A stretch of DNA of 64,000 nucleotides, from assembly GCF_026168515.1 (NCBI RefSeq), contig NZ_CP093443.1:1178001-1242000 (forward strand), in the 5' to 3' direction. The notes beneath the pieces are model-generated. The model made no database searches. It had not been told where the DNA came from and worked only from the letters and a program-made list of their open reading frames with translations. The position numbers were made by a program, and so were the translations under genes. The DNA comes from Brevibacterium spongiae (GTDB taxonomy: Bacteria > Actinomycetota > Actinomycetes > Actinomycetales > Brevibacteriaceae). Of the stretch, positions 8,043 to 16,693 are shown piece by piece (within the stretch, counting starts at the first letter, position 1; each line of letters begins with the position of its first letter).

Positions 8043-11000
8043 GTGAGTTTCCTGACCCGGCTGAGCTTGAAGAACCGGGCGCTCATCGCGCTCATCTCCG
8101 TCGTCGCCATCATCTTCGGCGTCATCGGAGCCGGTGCTCTCAAGCAAGAGCTCTTCCCGTCCCTCGACAATCCGCAGGCCACGATCACCGCCACCTATGA
8201 CGGCGCCACCCCCGAAGCCGTCGAATCCGAAGTCACCGACCCCCTGGAAGGGGCGCTGACCGCCCTGCCCGAGGTCGAAGACATGACCTCGACATCGTCT
8301 GCCGGCAGTGCGCAGATCACTGTGAGCACGAAGTACGGCGACGACTCCGATGATGTCGTCAGAGCCCTGCAGCGAGCCGTGTCCCAAGTGCAGCCGAGCC
8401 TGCCCGAAGGGGTCGAACCGAACGTCATGATGATGGGCACCGATGACATTCCGGTGCTCGCGCTGTCTGTGACCTCGGATGCGGATGAGGACAAACTCGC
8501 CGCGAACCTCGAAGACATCGTCGAACCGGAGCTGAAGAAGATCGACGGGGTCTCCCAGGTCCAGATCGCCGGTGCGAAGACCAAACAGGTTGAGATCAGC
8601 ATCCGTCGTGACGACCTCGAGGACGAAGGAGCAAACCTCGACGAGGTGGCCGGAATCCTCCAGTCCAACGGTGTGCCCGCCTCGGCGGGTGAGCTCAAGG
8701 GCGACGACGGCACGGCACCTGTCGAGGTCGGTACCCGGATCCGGTCGATCGACGCGATCAAGGATCTCGTCATCTCCGGGAAAGATGGTCCGATCAAGAT
8801 TTCGGACGTCGCCGACGTCAAGCTCGTCGACGAACCTGTCGAATCGATCTCCCGCACGAACGGCCAGCCGTCGCTGTCCGTGTCCGTGATGAAGGAATCC
8901 GATGCGAACACCGTCGATGTCTCTCATGCGGTGGCCGATAAGCTGCCCGAGCTCGAGAAGATGGTGGGGGACAACACCGAGTTCGTCTCCGCCTTCGATC
9001 AGGCGCCCTTCATCGAACAGTCGATCCACGATCTGCTCAACGAGGGTGGGCTCGGCCTCATCTTCGCCGTCCTCGTCATCCTCGTCTTCCTGCTGTCGGT
9101 CCGCGCGACGATCATCACCGCGATCTCGATTCCGCTATCGCTGCTCATCGCGATCGTCGGCCTGTGGATGGGCGGGGAGACGCTGAATATGCTCACCCTC
9201 GGCGCGCTGACGATCTCCGTCGGCCGTGTCGTCGACGACTCCATCGTCGTCATCGAATCGATCCGACGACGGCATGCCTCCGGCGGTGACAAGTTCTCGA
9301 ACATTCTTGCCGCGGTCTCCGAGGTGGCGGGCGCGATCACGGCATCGACGCTGACCACGGTGGCGGTGTTCCTGCCGCTGGCGTTCGTGTCCGGACAGAC
9401 CGGTGAGATGTTCCGTCCCTTCGCGCTGACCGCGACGATCGCCCTGCTGTCATCGCTGTTCGTGGCGCTGACGATCGTGCCGGTGCTCGCGTACTGGTTC
9501 CTGCGCCAACGTGAGTCGAAGGTCAAGCTGACCCGGGCGGAGAAGGCGGAGATCCGCCGGAATCGCAAGTCGATGCTCTCGCAGTGGCGGACCGAGAAGA
9601 AGGCCACGAAGAAGGCCGACAAGAAACGCGATATCGTCGCCGCCGGTGCCGAAGCCGAGGACAAAGGTCCACGCGACGACACTGCCGCACCAGCTGCCGG
9701 TACCACTGCCGGTGCCGGTGCCGGCGTTGCCGGGGGCGGACCGCGCTACGGCGAATCCGAGGACGGCACCCAAGAGGTCGACGAGCTCGCCGGAATGCAT
9801 TCGCCGGTGACACGTCTGCAGAAGACGTATATGCCGGCCATCGCGTTCTCGACGAAGCACCCGATCGTGATGATCCTCATCGCCGTGCTCGTGCTGGCTG
9901 GCACCGGGGCGATGATCCCGCAGCTGAAGACCGAACTGTTCGGCGACACCGGTCAGGACTCCCTGCAGGTGTCGCAGACCTTCGCCCCGGGCACCGACCT
10001 CGACGAGGCATCGAAGCAGGCGGAGAAGGTCGAGGACATCCTCGCCGACGACTCCGATGTCGACAACTACCAGCTGTCGCTGGGCGGATCGACGTTCGGA
10101 TTCACCGACGACTCGTCTCTGACGGGCACCTATATCGTCAACACGAAGTCCGGTGTCTCGGCGCAGTCGATCTCGACCGATCTGCAGAAGAAGTTCGACG
10201 ACCTCAAGGACGTCGGCGACGTCGAGGTGGCCAGTCAGACCTCGGCGCCCGGAGCGCAGACGATCGACGTCACGCTCACGGCCTCGGACCCGGAGGTCCT
10301 CGAGGACGCCACGAAGACGGTCACGGACAAACTCGACGGCGTCTCCGGCGCCCAGTCGGTGACCAGCGACATCGAGTCGGTTCAGCCCGTCATCGAGGTC
10401 AAGGTCGATCATAAGAAGGCAGCAGAGGAGAACCTCACCGAGGCGGCCATCGGACAGTATGTCCAGCGCGCCATGCACGGCCAGCAGATCGGGGAGGTCG
10501 TCATCGACGATGTCTCCCATTCGGTGCTGCTCTTCGACCGCAACGCCGATACCGTGGAGAAGCTGCGCGATCTGAAGATCCCCGGCAAGCCGAAGGAGGC
10601 GACTCCCGCGCCCGGCGCTGCCGGCGGAGCAGGTGGAGCCGGCGGTGCTGGCGGTGCAGGTGATGCCGGCGGTGCTGGCGGAGCAGGTGGAGCCGGCGCT
10701 GGCGCTGCCGGTGATGCTGGCGGCGCTGGTGGTGCAGGTGGCGCTGGCGGAGCCGGCCCAGCTGGCGGTGCCGGAGCGGCCGGTGCCGGTGACCCCAACG
10801 CGGGTGCTCCCGCGGTGACCGGGGAACCGCGGTTCATCACGCTCGACGATGTGGCTGAGGTCAAGGAGATCAAGACCGCCCCGACGATCCGCCACACGGA
10901 CTCGCAGCGCTCGACCACAGTGTCAGTGACCCCGGAAGGCGACGACCTCGGTGCTGTGTCGACCGAAGTGCAGTCCGCGCTCGACGAGGTGGACGTGCCC

Positions 11001-12026
11001 GATTCGGTCAGCGTCGACACCGGTGGTGCCACGCAGGAGCAGAATGATGCGTTCGCTCAGTTGGGACTGGCGATGCTCGCCGCGATCCTCATTGTGTTCG
11101 TCATCATGGTCGCCACGTTCAAGTCGCTGCTGCAGCCGCTGATCCTGCTGGTCTCGATCCCGTTCGCCGCGACAGGTTCGGTGGCACTCTCGCTCATCAC
11201 CGACACCCCGCTGGGGCTGACGTCGATGATCGGACTGCTCATGCTCATCGGCATCGTGGTCACGAACGCGATCGTGCTCATCGACCTCATCAACCACTTC
11301 CGCCTGCGCGGGGTGGAACTGCGCACGGCTGTCGTGCATGGCGCCCGGCTGCGTTTCCGCCCGATCCTCATGACCGCGGCAGCGACGATCTTCGCCCTGC
11401 TGCCGATGGCGCTGGGACTCACCGGCGGGGGAGTGTTCATCTCGAAGCCCCTGGCGATCGTCGTAATCGGCGGTCTGGTCAGTTCGACGCTGCTCACGCT
11501 CATCCTCGTGCCCGTGCTCTACCTGCTCCTCGAAGGAGTGAAGGAACGGCGTGCGGAGAAGCGGTACGTGAAGAACATGGCCCGTGGCGAAGTCCTCGAC
11601 ACCGCCGAGGCGCGTGCGGAGGACCGCTCGTTCGCAACCGCGACAGCCTCGAGGGCAGGAGCTTCGACCGCCCCGTCCGAGTCAGCTGTGGCTGGCTCCG
11701 GTGAGACCGGCTCACGTGAGTCTTCCCCAGGTTCGGAAGGTCCAAGTCAGACTGACCCAGGTCAATCCGATTCAGGTCAGTTCGGCTCAGGGCAGACCGA
11801 TCCAGGCCAGGCAGACCCCGGCCAGGCAGGCCCGGGTCAGGCAGATCCAGGCCAGGCTGACCCGGGTCAGTCCAGTTCCGGTGACTACGGCGTCGGCGAC
11901 ACCGACAAGGGCGACCCGGCCGCGGGCGAGACCGGTGCAGGGGGAGCCGACTCCTCGGGAACCGACTTCACCCTGCGCAGCCAGCACCCGCGCCACGACG
12001 ATGGGGGCAGCGAACCCAAGCACTGA
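8043..12026 (+). CDS. RND-family efflux permease (AcrB/HAE-like) with low-complexity inserts
   Basis: A 1327-residue proton-driven exporter. The duplicated RND plan is visible: an N-terminal helix, a large extracellular domain, helices 2-6, a cytoplasmic loop, then a second copy. Helix 4 carries the proton-relay region (GRVVDDSIVVIE), and the second half has LLMLIGIVVTNAIVLID. Three inserts stand out: a Lys/Ala/Gly-rich cytoplasmic loop (about residues 495-590), a Gly-Gly-Ala tract (858-916) in the second extracellular domain, and a cytoplasmic tail with nine pentapeptides (1236-1280). The GTG start has only a weak ribosome site. No membrane-fusion or outer-membrane partner is nearby, as expected for a Gram-positive cell. 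Substrates are unknown. Confidence 0.9.
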   Translation: MSFLTRLSLKNRALIALISVVAIIFGVIGAGALKQELFPSLDNPQATITATYDGATPEAVESEVTDPLEGALTALPEVEDMTSTSSAGSAQITVSTKYGDDSDDVVRALQRAVSQVQPSLPEGVEPNVMMMGTDDIPVLALSVTSDADEDKLAANLEDIVEPELKKIDGVSQVQIAGAKTKQVEISIRRDDLEDEGANLDEVAGILQSNGVPASAGELKGDDGTAPVEVGTRIRSIDAIKDLVISGKDGPIKISDVADVKLVDEPVESISRTNGQPSLSVSVMKESDANTVDVSHAVADKLPELEKMVGDNTEFVSAFDQAPFIEQSIHDLLNEGGLGLIFAVLVILVFLLSVRATIITAISIPLSLLIAIVGLWMGGETLNMLTLGALTISVGRVVDDSIVVIESIRRRHASGGDKFSNILAAVSEVAGAITASTLTTVAVFLPLAFVSGQTGEMFRPFALTATIALLSSLFVALTIVPVLAYWFLRQRESKVKLTRAEKAEIRRNRKSMLSQWRTEKKATKKADKKRDIVAAGAEAEDKGPRDDTAAPAAGTTAGAGAGVAGGGPRYGESEDGTQEVDELAGMHSPVTRLQKTYMPAIAFSTKHPIVMILIAVLVLAGTGAMIPQLKTELFGDTGQDSLQVSQTFAPGTDLDEASKQAEKVEDILADDSDVDNYQLSLGGSTFGFTDDSSLTGTYIVNTKSGVSAQSISTDLQKKFDDLKDVGDVEVASQTSAPGAQTIDVTLTASDPEVLEDATKTVTDKLDGVSGAQSVTSDIESVQPVIEVKVDHKKAAEENLTEAAIGQYVQRAMHGQQIGEVVIDDVSHSVLLFDRNADTVEKLRDLKIPGKPKEATPAPGAAGGAGGAGGAGGAGDAGGAGGAGGAGAGAAGDAGGAGGAGGAGGAGPAGGAGAAGAGDPNAGAPAVTGEPRFITLDDVAEVKEIKTAPTIRHTDSQRSTTVSVTPEGDDLGAVSTEVQSALDEVDVPDSVSVDTGGATQEQNDAFAQLGLAMLAAILIVFVIMVATFKSLLQPLILLVSIPFAATGSVALSLITDTPLGLTSMIGLLMLIGIVVTNAIVLIDLINHFRLRGVELRTAVVHGARLRFRPILMTAAATIFALLPMALGLTGGGVFISKPLAIVVIGGLVSSTLLTLILVPVLYLLLEGVKERRAEKRYVKNMARGEVLDTAEARAEDRSFATATASRAGASTAPSESAVAGSGETGSRESSPGSEGPSQTDPGQSDSGQFGSGQTDPGQADPGQAGPGQADPGQADPGQSSSGDYGVGDTDKGDPAAGETGAGGADSSGTDFTLRSQHPRHDDGGSEPKH
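10614..10790 (+). repeat. Gly-Gly-Ala coding tract in the RND gene
   Basis: This 177-bp in-frame tract encodes about 59 residues that are almost all Gly and Ala, built from imperfect 9-bp GGA units. It falls in the second extracellular domain just before the strand that leads into VAEVK, which in AcrB lies near the docking top of the pump. Confidence 0.9.
11748..11882 (+). repeat. nine 15-bp repeats encoding QxDPG pentapeptides
   Basis: Nine consecutive 15-bp units encode QTDPG, QSDSG, QFGSG, QTDPG, QADPG, QAGPG, QADPG, QADPG and QSSSG in the cytoplasmic C-terminal tail of the RND pump. The units are in frame, so copy-number change would not shift the reading frame. Confidence 0.92.
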
Positions 12027-12038
12027 GCCGACCCCGGC

Positions 12039-12044
12039 TAGAGT
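12039..12044 (+). promoter_or_regulatory. -10 element of the CPBP gene (leaderless)
   Basis: TAGAGT ends 7 nt before ATG 12052, and no Shine-Dalgarno sequence is present. Transcription would start at or next to the start codon. Confidence 0.5.
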
Positions 12045-12051
12045 TGGGTGC

Positions 12052-12813
12052 ATGACGACCGAGCTCGAACCACAGGAGAGAAAGCGCCTGTGGTTCGAGC
12101 TCGGTCTCATTGCGGCCCTGTCCCTGGGCCAATCGGCCGTCTACGCGATCGTGCGGCTGACCGATATCGCCACCCGGGGACCCATCAGCGATGCCCAGGC
12201 CAAACTCAACACCTCACAGTCGCCCCGACCCGGATTCGACCTCATCTACCAGCTGCTCGATATCAGCTTCACTCTCGTCCCCGTCGTCCTCGCCCTCTAC
12301 CTCCTCACTCGCGACAACGGGCACACGAAACTGAGCAGCCGCCTCGGCGTCGATGGACACCGACTCCGCGACCTCGGGCACGGCAGCCTCATCTTCCTCA
12401 TCATCGGCATCGGCACCCTCGGGGTGTATGCGGGCGGCAGGGCGCTGGGGATCACTGCCGAACTCCAGCCGGCCAACCTCGGCGATCATTGGTGGACGAT
12501 CCCGGTGCTCATCCTCGCCGCGGCGAAGAACGGCATCCTCGAGGAGGTCCTCATCTTCGGGTTCGGTGCGGTCCGCCTGCGGCAGTTGGGATACGGGCCC
12601 TGGACGATCATCATCTCGCTGGCAGTCTTCCGCGCCAGCTATCACCTCTATCAGGGCATCGGCCCGTTCATCGGCAACGTCGCGATGGGTCTCATCTTCG
12701 GCTGGTACTTCCTCCGCAAGGGTCGTCTGATGCCGTTGGTGTGGGCACATCTCATCATCGACGCGGTCGGATTCCTGGCCCCGGGCGTGCTCAGCCTCGT
12801 CGACTTCGGCTGA
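12052..12813 (+). CDS. CPBP-family intramembrane glutamic endopeptidase
   Basis: A 253-residue polytopic membrane protein of the CAAX-protease/bacteriocin-processing (Abi) family. The first motif is the double Glu in KNGILEEVLIFG, here EE followed by V rather than the usual R two positions on. The second is a basic/aromatic helix (FRASYHLYQG, with the conserved His), and the third is the C-terminal HLIIDAVGF helix. These residues form the intramembrane active site. About seven hydrophobic segments are visible. The ATG has no ribosome site but sits 7 nt after a TAGAGT -10 element, so a leaderless transcript is likely. The substrate is unknown. Confidence 0.85.
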   Translation: MTTELEPQERKRLWFELGLIAALSLGQSAVYAIVRLTDIATRGPISDAQAKLNTSQSPRPGFDLIYQLLDISFTLVPVVLALYLLTRDNGHTKLSSRLGVDGHRLRDLGHGSLIFLIIGIGTLGVYAGGRALGITAELQPANLGDHWWTIPVLILAAAKNGILEEVLIFGFGAVRLRQLGYGPWTIIISLAVFRASYHLYQGIGPFIGNVAMGLIFGWYFLRKGRLMPLVWAHLIIDAVGFLAPGVLSLVDFG

Positions 12814-12978
12814 GACCGGGACATGCACTCGTTCCTGCGGGTTCATTCTCAGTTCACCGACGGGTAGTCGCAGGGCCTCCTGCCGGTGGGAGTCTCGATC
12901 GGGTGAGCCTCTCCGGTGCGCATCGTGCGCGGCGCGGACAGCGGAGAGGAGAAACGTCCCGATGCGAGGAGATTATCG

Positions 12979-15534
12979 ATGCGAACCTTTCTGCCGATGG
13001 CCGACCATGTGCGTGGCAAGCGCAGCCCCGTCACTTGTGCACTCAAGTGCGACAACGCCTGTCTCAAAGCCACCTGCAACACATCGGCGAATGGGTACTT
13101 CCGCGATATCGTCAACGCGAAGATCAGCCGTCGTGCAGTCCTCGGCGCCTCGGCCGCCGGTGCCCTGGCAATCGCTGTGACCACCGCACCGAGCCCGACC
13201 GCGCGCACTGCAGCGGCTGCCACCGCCGGCAGCCTCGCCTTCACCGCCATCGATCCTGTCCATCATGAGGTCGACGAGTTCGTCGTCCCTGAAGGCTATT
13301 CTTGGCATCCGATCGTCCGCTGGGGCGACCCCCTGTTCCCTGACTCCCCGAAATTCGACCCCGAGAACCAGACACCCGAGGCGCAGCGTCGCCAGTTCGG
13401 CTACAACAACGACTTCCTCTCCATCCAGGTCGACGACAGCGATTCGAACCGGGCGGTGCTGTTCTCCAATCAGGAGTACACGAACGACGCCATCATGTAC
13501 CCCGAGGACATGGACGGAGCCGACCAGCGCGCGATCAGCCGCGAGGCGCACGGACTGACTGTGGCCGAACTCGTCCGCAAAGACGAGAAGTCGACGTGGA
13601 CGGTCGACGTCAACGGGAAGAAGAACCGGCGGTTCCTCATCGACACGGAATACGAATTCACCGGACCCGCTGCCGGCTCCGACCTGCTGCGGACGAAGGA
13701 CTACCCGAACGGTGACAAGGTGCAGGGCACCCTCGGCAACTGCTCGGGTGGGCTCACCCCGTGGGGAACCCTGGTCTCCGGTGAGGAGAACTTCAACTCG
13801 TACTTCAAGACTCCGGGAACCTCGGCGGCGGACAAGCGCTACGGCCTGAGCAGCGAAGACTCGGCCAACGGCTGGGAAGCCGATGTCGACCGTTTCGACA
13901 CGAACAACTCCGGCTACGCGAACGAAGCGAACCGATTCGGCTGGATCGTCGAGGTCGACCCCTGGGACCCGAACTCCACCCCGCACAAGCACACGAACAT
14001 GGGCCGCTTCAAGCACGAAGGGGCGAACATCACGATCTCCGAATCGGGTCACGCCGTGGCCTATATGGGTGATGACGAGAAGTTCGACTACCTCTACAAG
14101 TTCGTCTCGAAGGGCACCTATGTCGAGGGCGATCGCGAACACAACAAGACCCTGCTGAGCGAAGGCGACCTCTATGTCGCGAAGTTCACCGGCAACTCGC
14201 CGAAGTCCGAGATCGACGGCAGCGGCGAAGTGCCCGCAGACGGAGAATTCGACGGCAGCGGACAGTGGCTGCCGCTGCTCAAGGACGGCAAGTCCCAGGT
14301 TTCGGGATTCTCTGCCGAAGAGGTCCTCGTCCACACACGTCTGGCCGCCGATAAGGTCGGACCGACGAAGATGGACCGCTGCGAAGACGTCGAGCCGAAT
14401 CCGATCAACGGCCGCATCTACGTGGCGTGCACGAACAACTCCGATCGCGGCACCGATGGGAAGGCCGCCGCCGATGAGGCGAACCCGCGCACGGAGAACC
14501 GTGACGGGCACATCGTGGAGATCACCGAGCGCTCCGGCGACCACACGGGAACCCAGTTCGATTGGACGCTGCTGATCGTCTGCGGTGACCCGAAGCAGGG
14601 AGACGCCACCTATTTCTCCGGCTTCCCCGCTGACCAGGTCTCACCGATCTCGTGCCCGGACAACGTGGCCTTCGATTCGGCCGGAAATCTGTGGATCTCC
14701 ACCGACGGCGCTCCCGACGGCATCGGGTACTGCGACGGCCTGTTCAAGGTCACGATCGAAGGGGACCAGCGCGGCCGCGTCGAACAGTTCCTCTCCGTCC
14801 CGCGAGAGGGCGAGGTCTGCGGACCGCTGGTGCACGATGAGTACGAGTCGGCGTTCGTCGCCGTCCAGCACCCCGGCGAAGACGGATCGTGGTCCGACCA
14901 GCATTCGCAGTTCCCCGACTACGTCGACGAGACCGACGTCGACAAGGGTGTGGCCGCGATACCACGACCCACGGTCGTGCAGGTGATCAAGGGCGACGGC
15001 GGCTCGGCACCGGATCCGACGGAACCGCCGAAGGACCAGGACGCCGATGCAGACGGCTCAGATGAGGGTTCGGAGAACTCGGACGCGAACGGCAACGCCG
15101 ATGGCGCCGGATCGGATGAGAACGCCGATGCCAAGGGCGATAAGACCGGAACGGACGCCGACAGCTCCGGCTCGACCGCTGGGTCGCAGGATGGTGCGAA
15201 GGATGCTGCGGCAGCCGGGGCGGCTTCGGCCGCCGGAAGCGACGGCGGCTCCTCGAACGGCGGCTCGGGAGGTTCCGGCTCGGGTGGATCTGGTTCGAAC
15301 GGCGGCTCCGGTTCCGGCGGCTCGGGTTCGGGCGGATCCGGTTCCGGCGGGTCCGGCTCGGACGGCGGTGACCTGCCGTGGACCGGTACGGACAGCACAC
15401 TGCCGCTGCTCGGCGGCGGCGCCGGACTGCTCGCCGTGGGCGGAGCGATGGCCACAGCCGCTCATATGCGTCGGAAGAACGCCGCAGAAGGCGACGACGG
15501 TGGCGAGCCGGTCGACGATTCATCCGGCCAGTGA
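12979..15534 (+). CDS. phoX: PhoX-family alkaline phosphatase, Tat-exported and LPWTG wall-anchored
   Basis: An 851-residue secreted phosphatase of the PhoX (DUF839) family, which hydrolyses phosphate esters using calcium and iron. A cysteine-rich leader (Cys20, 24, 28, 33) precedes a twin-arginine signal (SRRAVLG, 50-56, then an Ala-rich hydrophobic core). The catalytic region spans about residues 85-680, with conserved stretches such as LGNCSGGLTPWGT, SGEEN, MGRFKHEGA and EDVEPNPINGRIY. The C-terminus has an Asp/Gly/Ser-rich spacer, LPWTG at 799-803, a hydrophobic helix and a basic tail, which is a sortase signal. GAGGAG lies 7 nt before ATG 12979. It stands alone between a CPBP gene and an intergenic repeat region. 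Phosphate regulation is expected for the family, but no Pho box was recognised. Confidence 0.9.
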   Translation: MRTFLPMADHVRGKRSPVTCALKCDNACLKATCNTSANGYFRDIVNAKISRRAVLGASAAGALAIAVTTAPSPTARTAAAATAGSLAFTAIDPVHHEVDEFVVPEGYSWHPIVRWGDPLFPDSPKFDPENQTPEAQRRQFGYNNDFLSIQVDDSDSNRAVLFSNQEYTNDAIMYPEDMDGADQRAISREAHGLTVAELVRKDEKSTWTVDVNGKKNRRFLIDTEYEFTGPAAGSDLLRTKDYPNGDKVQGTLGNCSGGLTPWGTLVSGEENFNSYFKTPGTSAADKRYGLSSEDSANGWEADVDRFDTNNSGYANEANRFGWIVEVDPWDPNSTPHKHTNMGRFKHEGANITISESGHAVAYMGDDEKFDYLYKFVSKGTYVEGDREHNKTLLSEGDLYVAKFTGNSPKSEIDGSGEVPADGEFDGSGQWLPLLKDGKSQVSGFSAEEVLVHTRLAADKVGPTKMDRCEDVEPNPINGRIYVACTNNSDRGTDGKAAADEANPRTENRDGHIVEITERSGDHTGTQFDWTLLIVCGDPKQGDATYFSGFPADQVSPISCPDNVAFDSAGNLWISTDGAPDGIGYCDGLFKVTIEGDQRGRVEQFLSVPREGEVCGPLVHDEYESAFVAVQHPGEDGSWSDQHSQFPDYVDETDVDKGVAAIPRPTVVQVIKGDGGSAPDPTEPPKDQDADADGSDEGSENSDANGNADGAGSDENADAKGDKTGTDADSSGSTAGSQDGAKDAAAAGAASAAGSDGGSSNGGSGGSGSGGSGSNGGSGSGGSGSGGSGSGGSGSDGGDLPWTGTDSTLPLLGGGAGLLAVGGAMATAAHMRRKNAAEGDDGGEPVDDSSGQ
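15247..15370 (+). repeat. Gly-Ser spacer repeat in phoX
   Basis: This tract of GGCTCGGG- and GGATCCGG-like units encodes an almost pure Gly/Ser linker between the PhoX catalytic region and the LPWTG anchor. Such spacers commonly carry a domain across the cell wall. Confidence 0.85.
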
Positions 15535-15600
15535 CCGGAACCGCGTCCGACAGATGACCGACGGGCGCTGACTGCCGGCGGCAGCAAGCCGCTGAAAACA

Positions 15601-15656
15601 AGTTCAGGACGATCCGTGCTGAGATTCCAAGAAATCGGCACGGATCGTCCTGAACT
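15601..15656. terminator. perfect 19-bp inverted repeat, probable bidirectional terminator
   Basis: Left arm 15601-15619 and right arm 15638-15656 are exact reverse complements with an 18-nt loop. There is no T-run on either side. Position between two convergent genes fits transcript termination, but a mobile-element remnant cannot be excluded. Confidence 0.6.
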
Positions 15657-15727
15657 CTGTCTGGCGGCTGTTCTGAATGGCTGTCAGTCGGAGCAGCGCA
15701 GAGACGACGGCATCTTCAGCCGGCTCG

Positions 15728-15804
15728 ACTGCGAACCGACTGCGAACCGGGTGCGAACCGACTGCGAACCGGGTGCGAACCGACTGCGACCCGGGTGCGA
15801 CCCT
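15728..15804. repeat. 22-bp tandem repeat
   Basis: About 3.5 copies of a 22-bp unit made of ACTGCGAACCGGG plus TGCGAACCG start at 15739, 15761 and 15783, with a partial copy in front. The last copy has drifted (GACCC for GAACC). Confidence 0.88.
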
Positions 15805-15888
15805 GACAGTGGCGTCACGCTGACACCCATAACGGCAGTGGCAGAGGTGCAGCTCTGACACTGCCGGGCTTACACCCCGAGGCCGGTC

Positions 15889-16530
15889 TCAGATGACGAC
15901 GGGGCCGTTCTGCGTCTCGAAGCTCACCGACATGATGCCCGGTGTCCCATGGGGTGCGGACCAGTCGATGTTGATCTCCGGGATCGGCTTGGCATCCTGA
16001 GTTCCCAGCCAATCACGCAGACGATCACGGTCGCCGGCGATCTGCAGGGTGTCGATGGCGACTGCGGAATTGGTCTTGTAGGTCGACGGATGCTGCGAGG
16101 AGTCGGCTGACCACTTGATGAAGAACGGCAGCTGGGGATCGGCGATGAGCCCCTTGATGCCGATCTGCAGCCATCTGAGCTCCAAACCGGACTCCGGTGT
16201 GCGGTTGCCGTCGACGGCCTTGCGTTCGAGGCGGGATTCGACCGCGGCGAGATCATCGACCGAGACGCACCAGCCCATCCAGCCGCCGCCGAGCTCGGAA
16301 CGAGCCCGCACCGCCTGACCGAATGGGGTCGAGAGAGCGGCCGGGTGCTCCAAGGCTTCTACGACTTCGAGGTAATGGCCGTTCGCGAGAGGGAAGATGA
16401 GGTTTCTGGTGCCGAATCGAGGATGCACACCGCCGTCATAGGGAACCACTCCGAGCTTCTCTGAGATCCGCTCGGCCGTCGCGCGATATCCATCTGGTTC
16501 ACTGGCGAATGACACATGATCGAGTTTCAT
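15889..16530 (-). CDS. glyoxalase-like (VOC) domain protein
   Basis: A 213-residue protein of the glyoxalase-like type. It opens with MKLDHVSFA, whose His is the usual first metal ligand of VOC proteins, followed by FGTRNLIFPLANGHYLEVVEAL, with Glu a likely second ligand. The second half holds a degenerate repeat of the fold. VOC proteins include dioxygenases, lyases and resistance proteins; this branch has no assigned reaction that I know. It is transcribed away from ppa's terminator toward the phoX repeat region. No strong ribosome site is visible before the ATG. Confidence 0.75.
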   Translation of the reverse strand: MKLDHVSFASEPDGYRATAERISEKLGVVPYDGGVHPRFGTRNLIFPLANGHYLEVVEALEHPAALSTPFGQAVRARSELGGGWMGWCVSVDDLAAVESRLERKAVDGNRTPESGLELRWLQIGIKGLIADPQLPFFIKWSADSSQHPSTYKTNSAVAIDTLQIAGDRDRLRDWLGTQDAKPIPEINIDWSAPHGTPGIMSVSFETQNGPVVI

Positions 16531-16565
16531 GACTCGACGATGGCATAACCTGGCTCACACTGCCC

Positions 16566-16581
16566 CTTAGGGTCACCTAAG
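16566..16581. promoter_or_regulatory. palindrome upstream of the glyoxalase-like gene
   Basis: CTTAGG-GTCA-CCTAAG is a perfect 6-bp-arm inverted repeat 36 bp upstream of the gene start. It partly resembles actinobacterial iron-regulator boxes but is shorter. Function is unproven. Confidence 0.25.
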
Positions 16582-16633
16582 AAATCGTGACGATCATCAC
16601 GGTCCCGGAGGATCGCACTGCCGCTGATACGAC

Positions 16634-16667
16634 TCGACCGCCCGGATGTCATCATCCGGGCGGTCGA
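16634..16667. terminator. terminator hairpin downstream of ppa
   Basis: A perfect 15-bp stem (16634-16648 with 16653-16667) closes a 4-nt TCAT loop 27 bp after the ppa stop. It lacks a T-run, as is common in high-GC actinobacteria. Confidence 0.75.
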
Positions 16668-16693
16668 TCATCTGGTGCGCAGAGGGCAGGGAC

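Larger units (their letters stand above)
15535..15888. other. 354-bp intergenic region between phoX and the convergent glyoxalase-like gene
   Basis: No convincing gene lies here. It holds a perfect 19-bp inverted repeat (15601-15656) and a 22-bp tandem repeat (15728-15804). Open frames of 80-85 codons on both strands run through the repeats but show repeat-driven composition and no family resemblance. Confidence 0.7.

Noticed and set aside
9450-10895. 481-codon open frame antisense to the RND gene
   Set aside because: Its sequence is driven by the antisense of the Gly/Ala tract, giving Thr/Ser/Ala repeats; no support as a gene.
12973-14544. 523-codon open frame antisense to phoX
   Set aside because: Shadow frame of phoX, with no family likeness and atypical composition.
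15728-15804. CRISPR-like repeat array
   Set aside because: The 22-bp units are directly adjacent with no unique spacers, and no cas genes are in the window.
15604-15861. 80-85-codon frames on both strands in the phoX downstream gap
   Set aside because: They run through the inverted and 22-bp tandem repeats and have repeat-driven protein sequence; no start signal.
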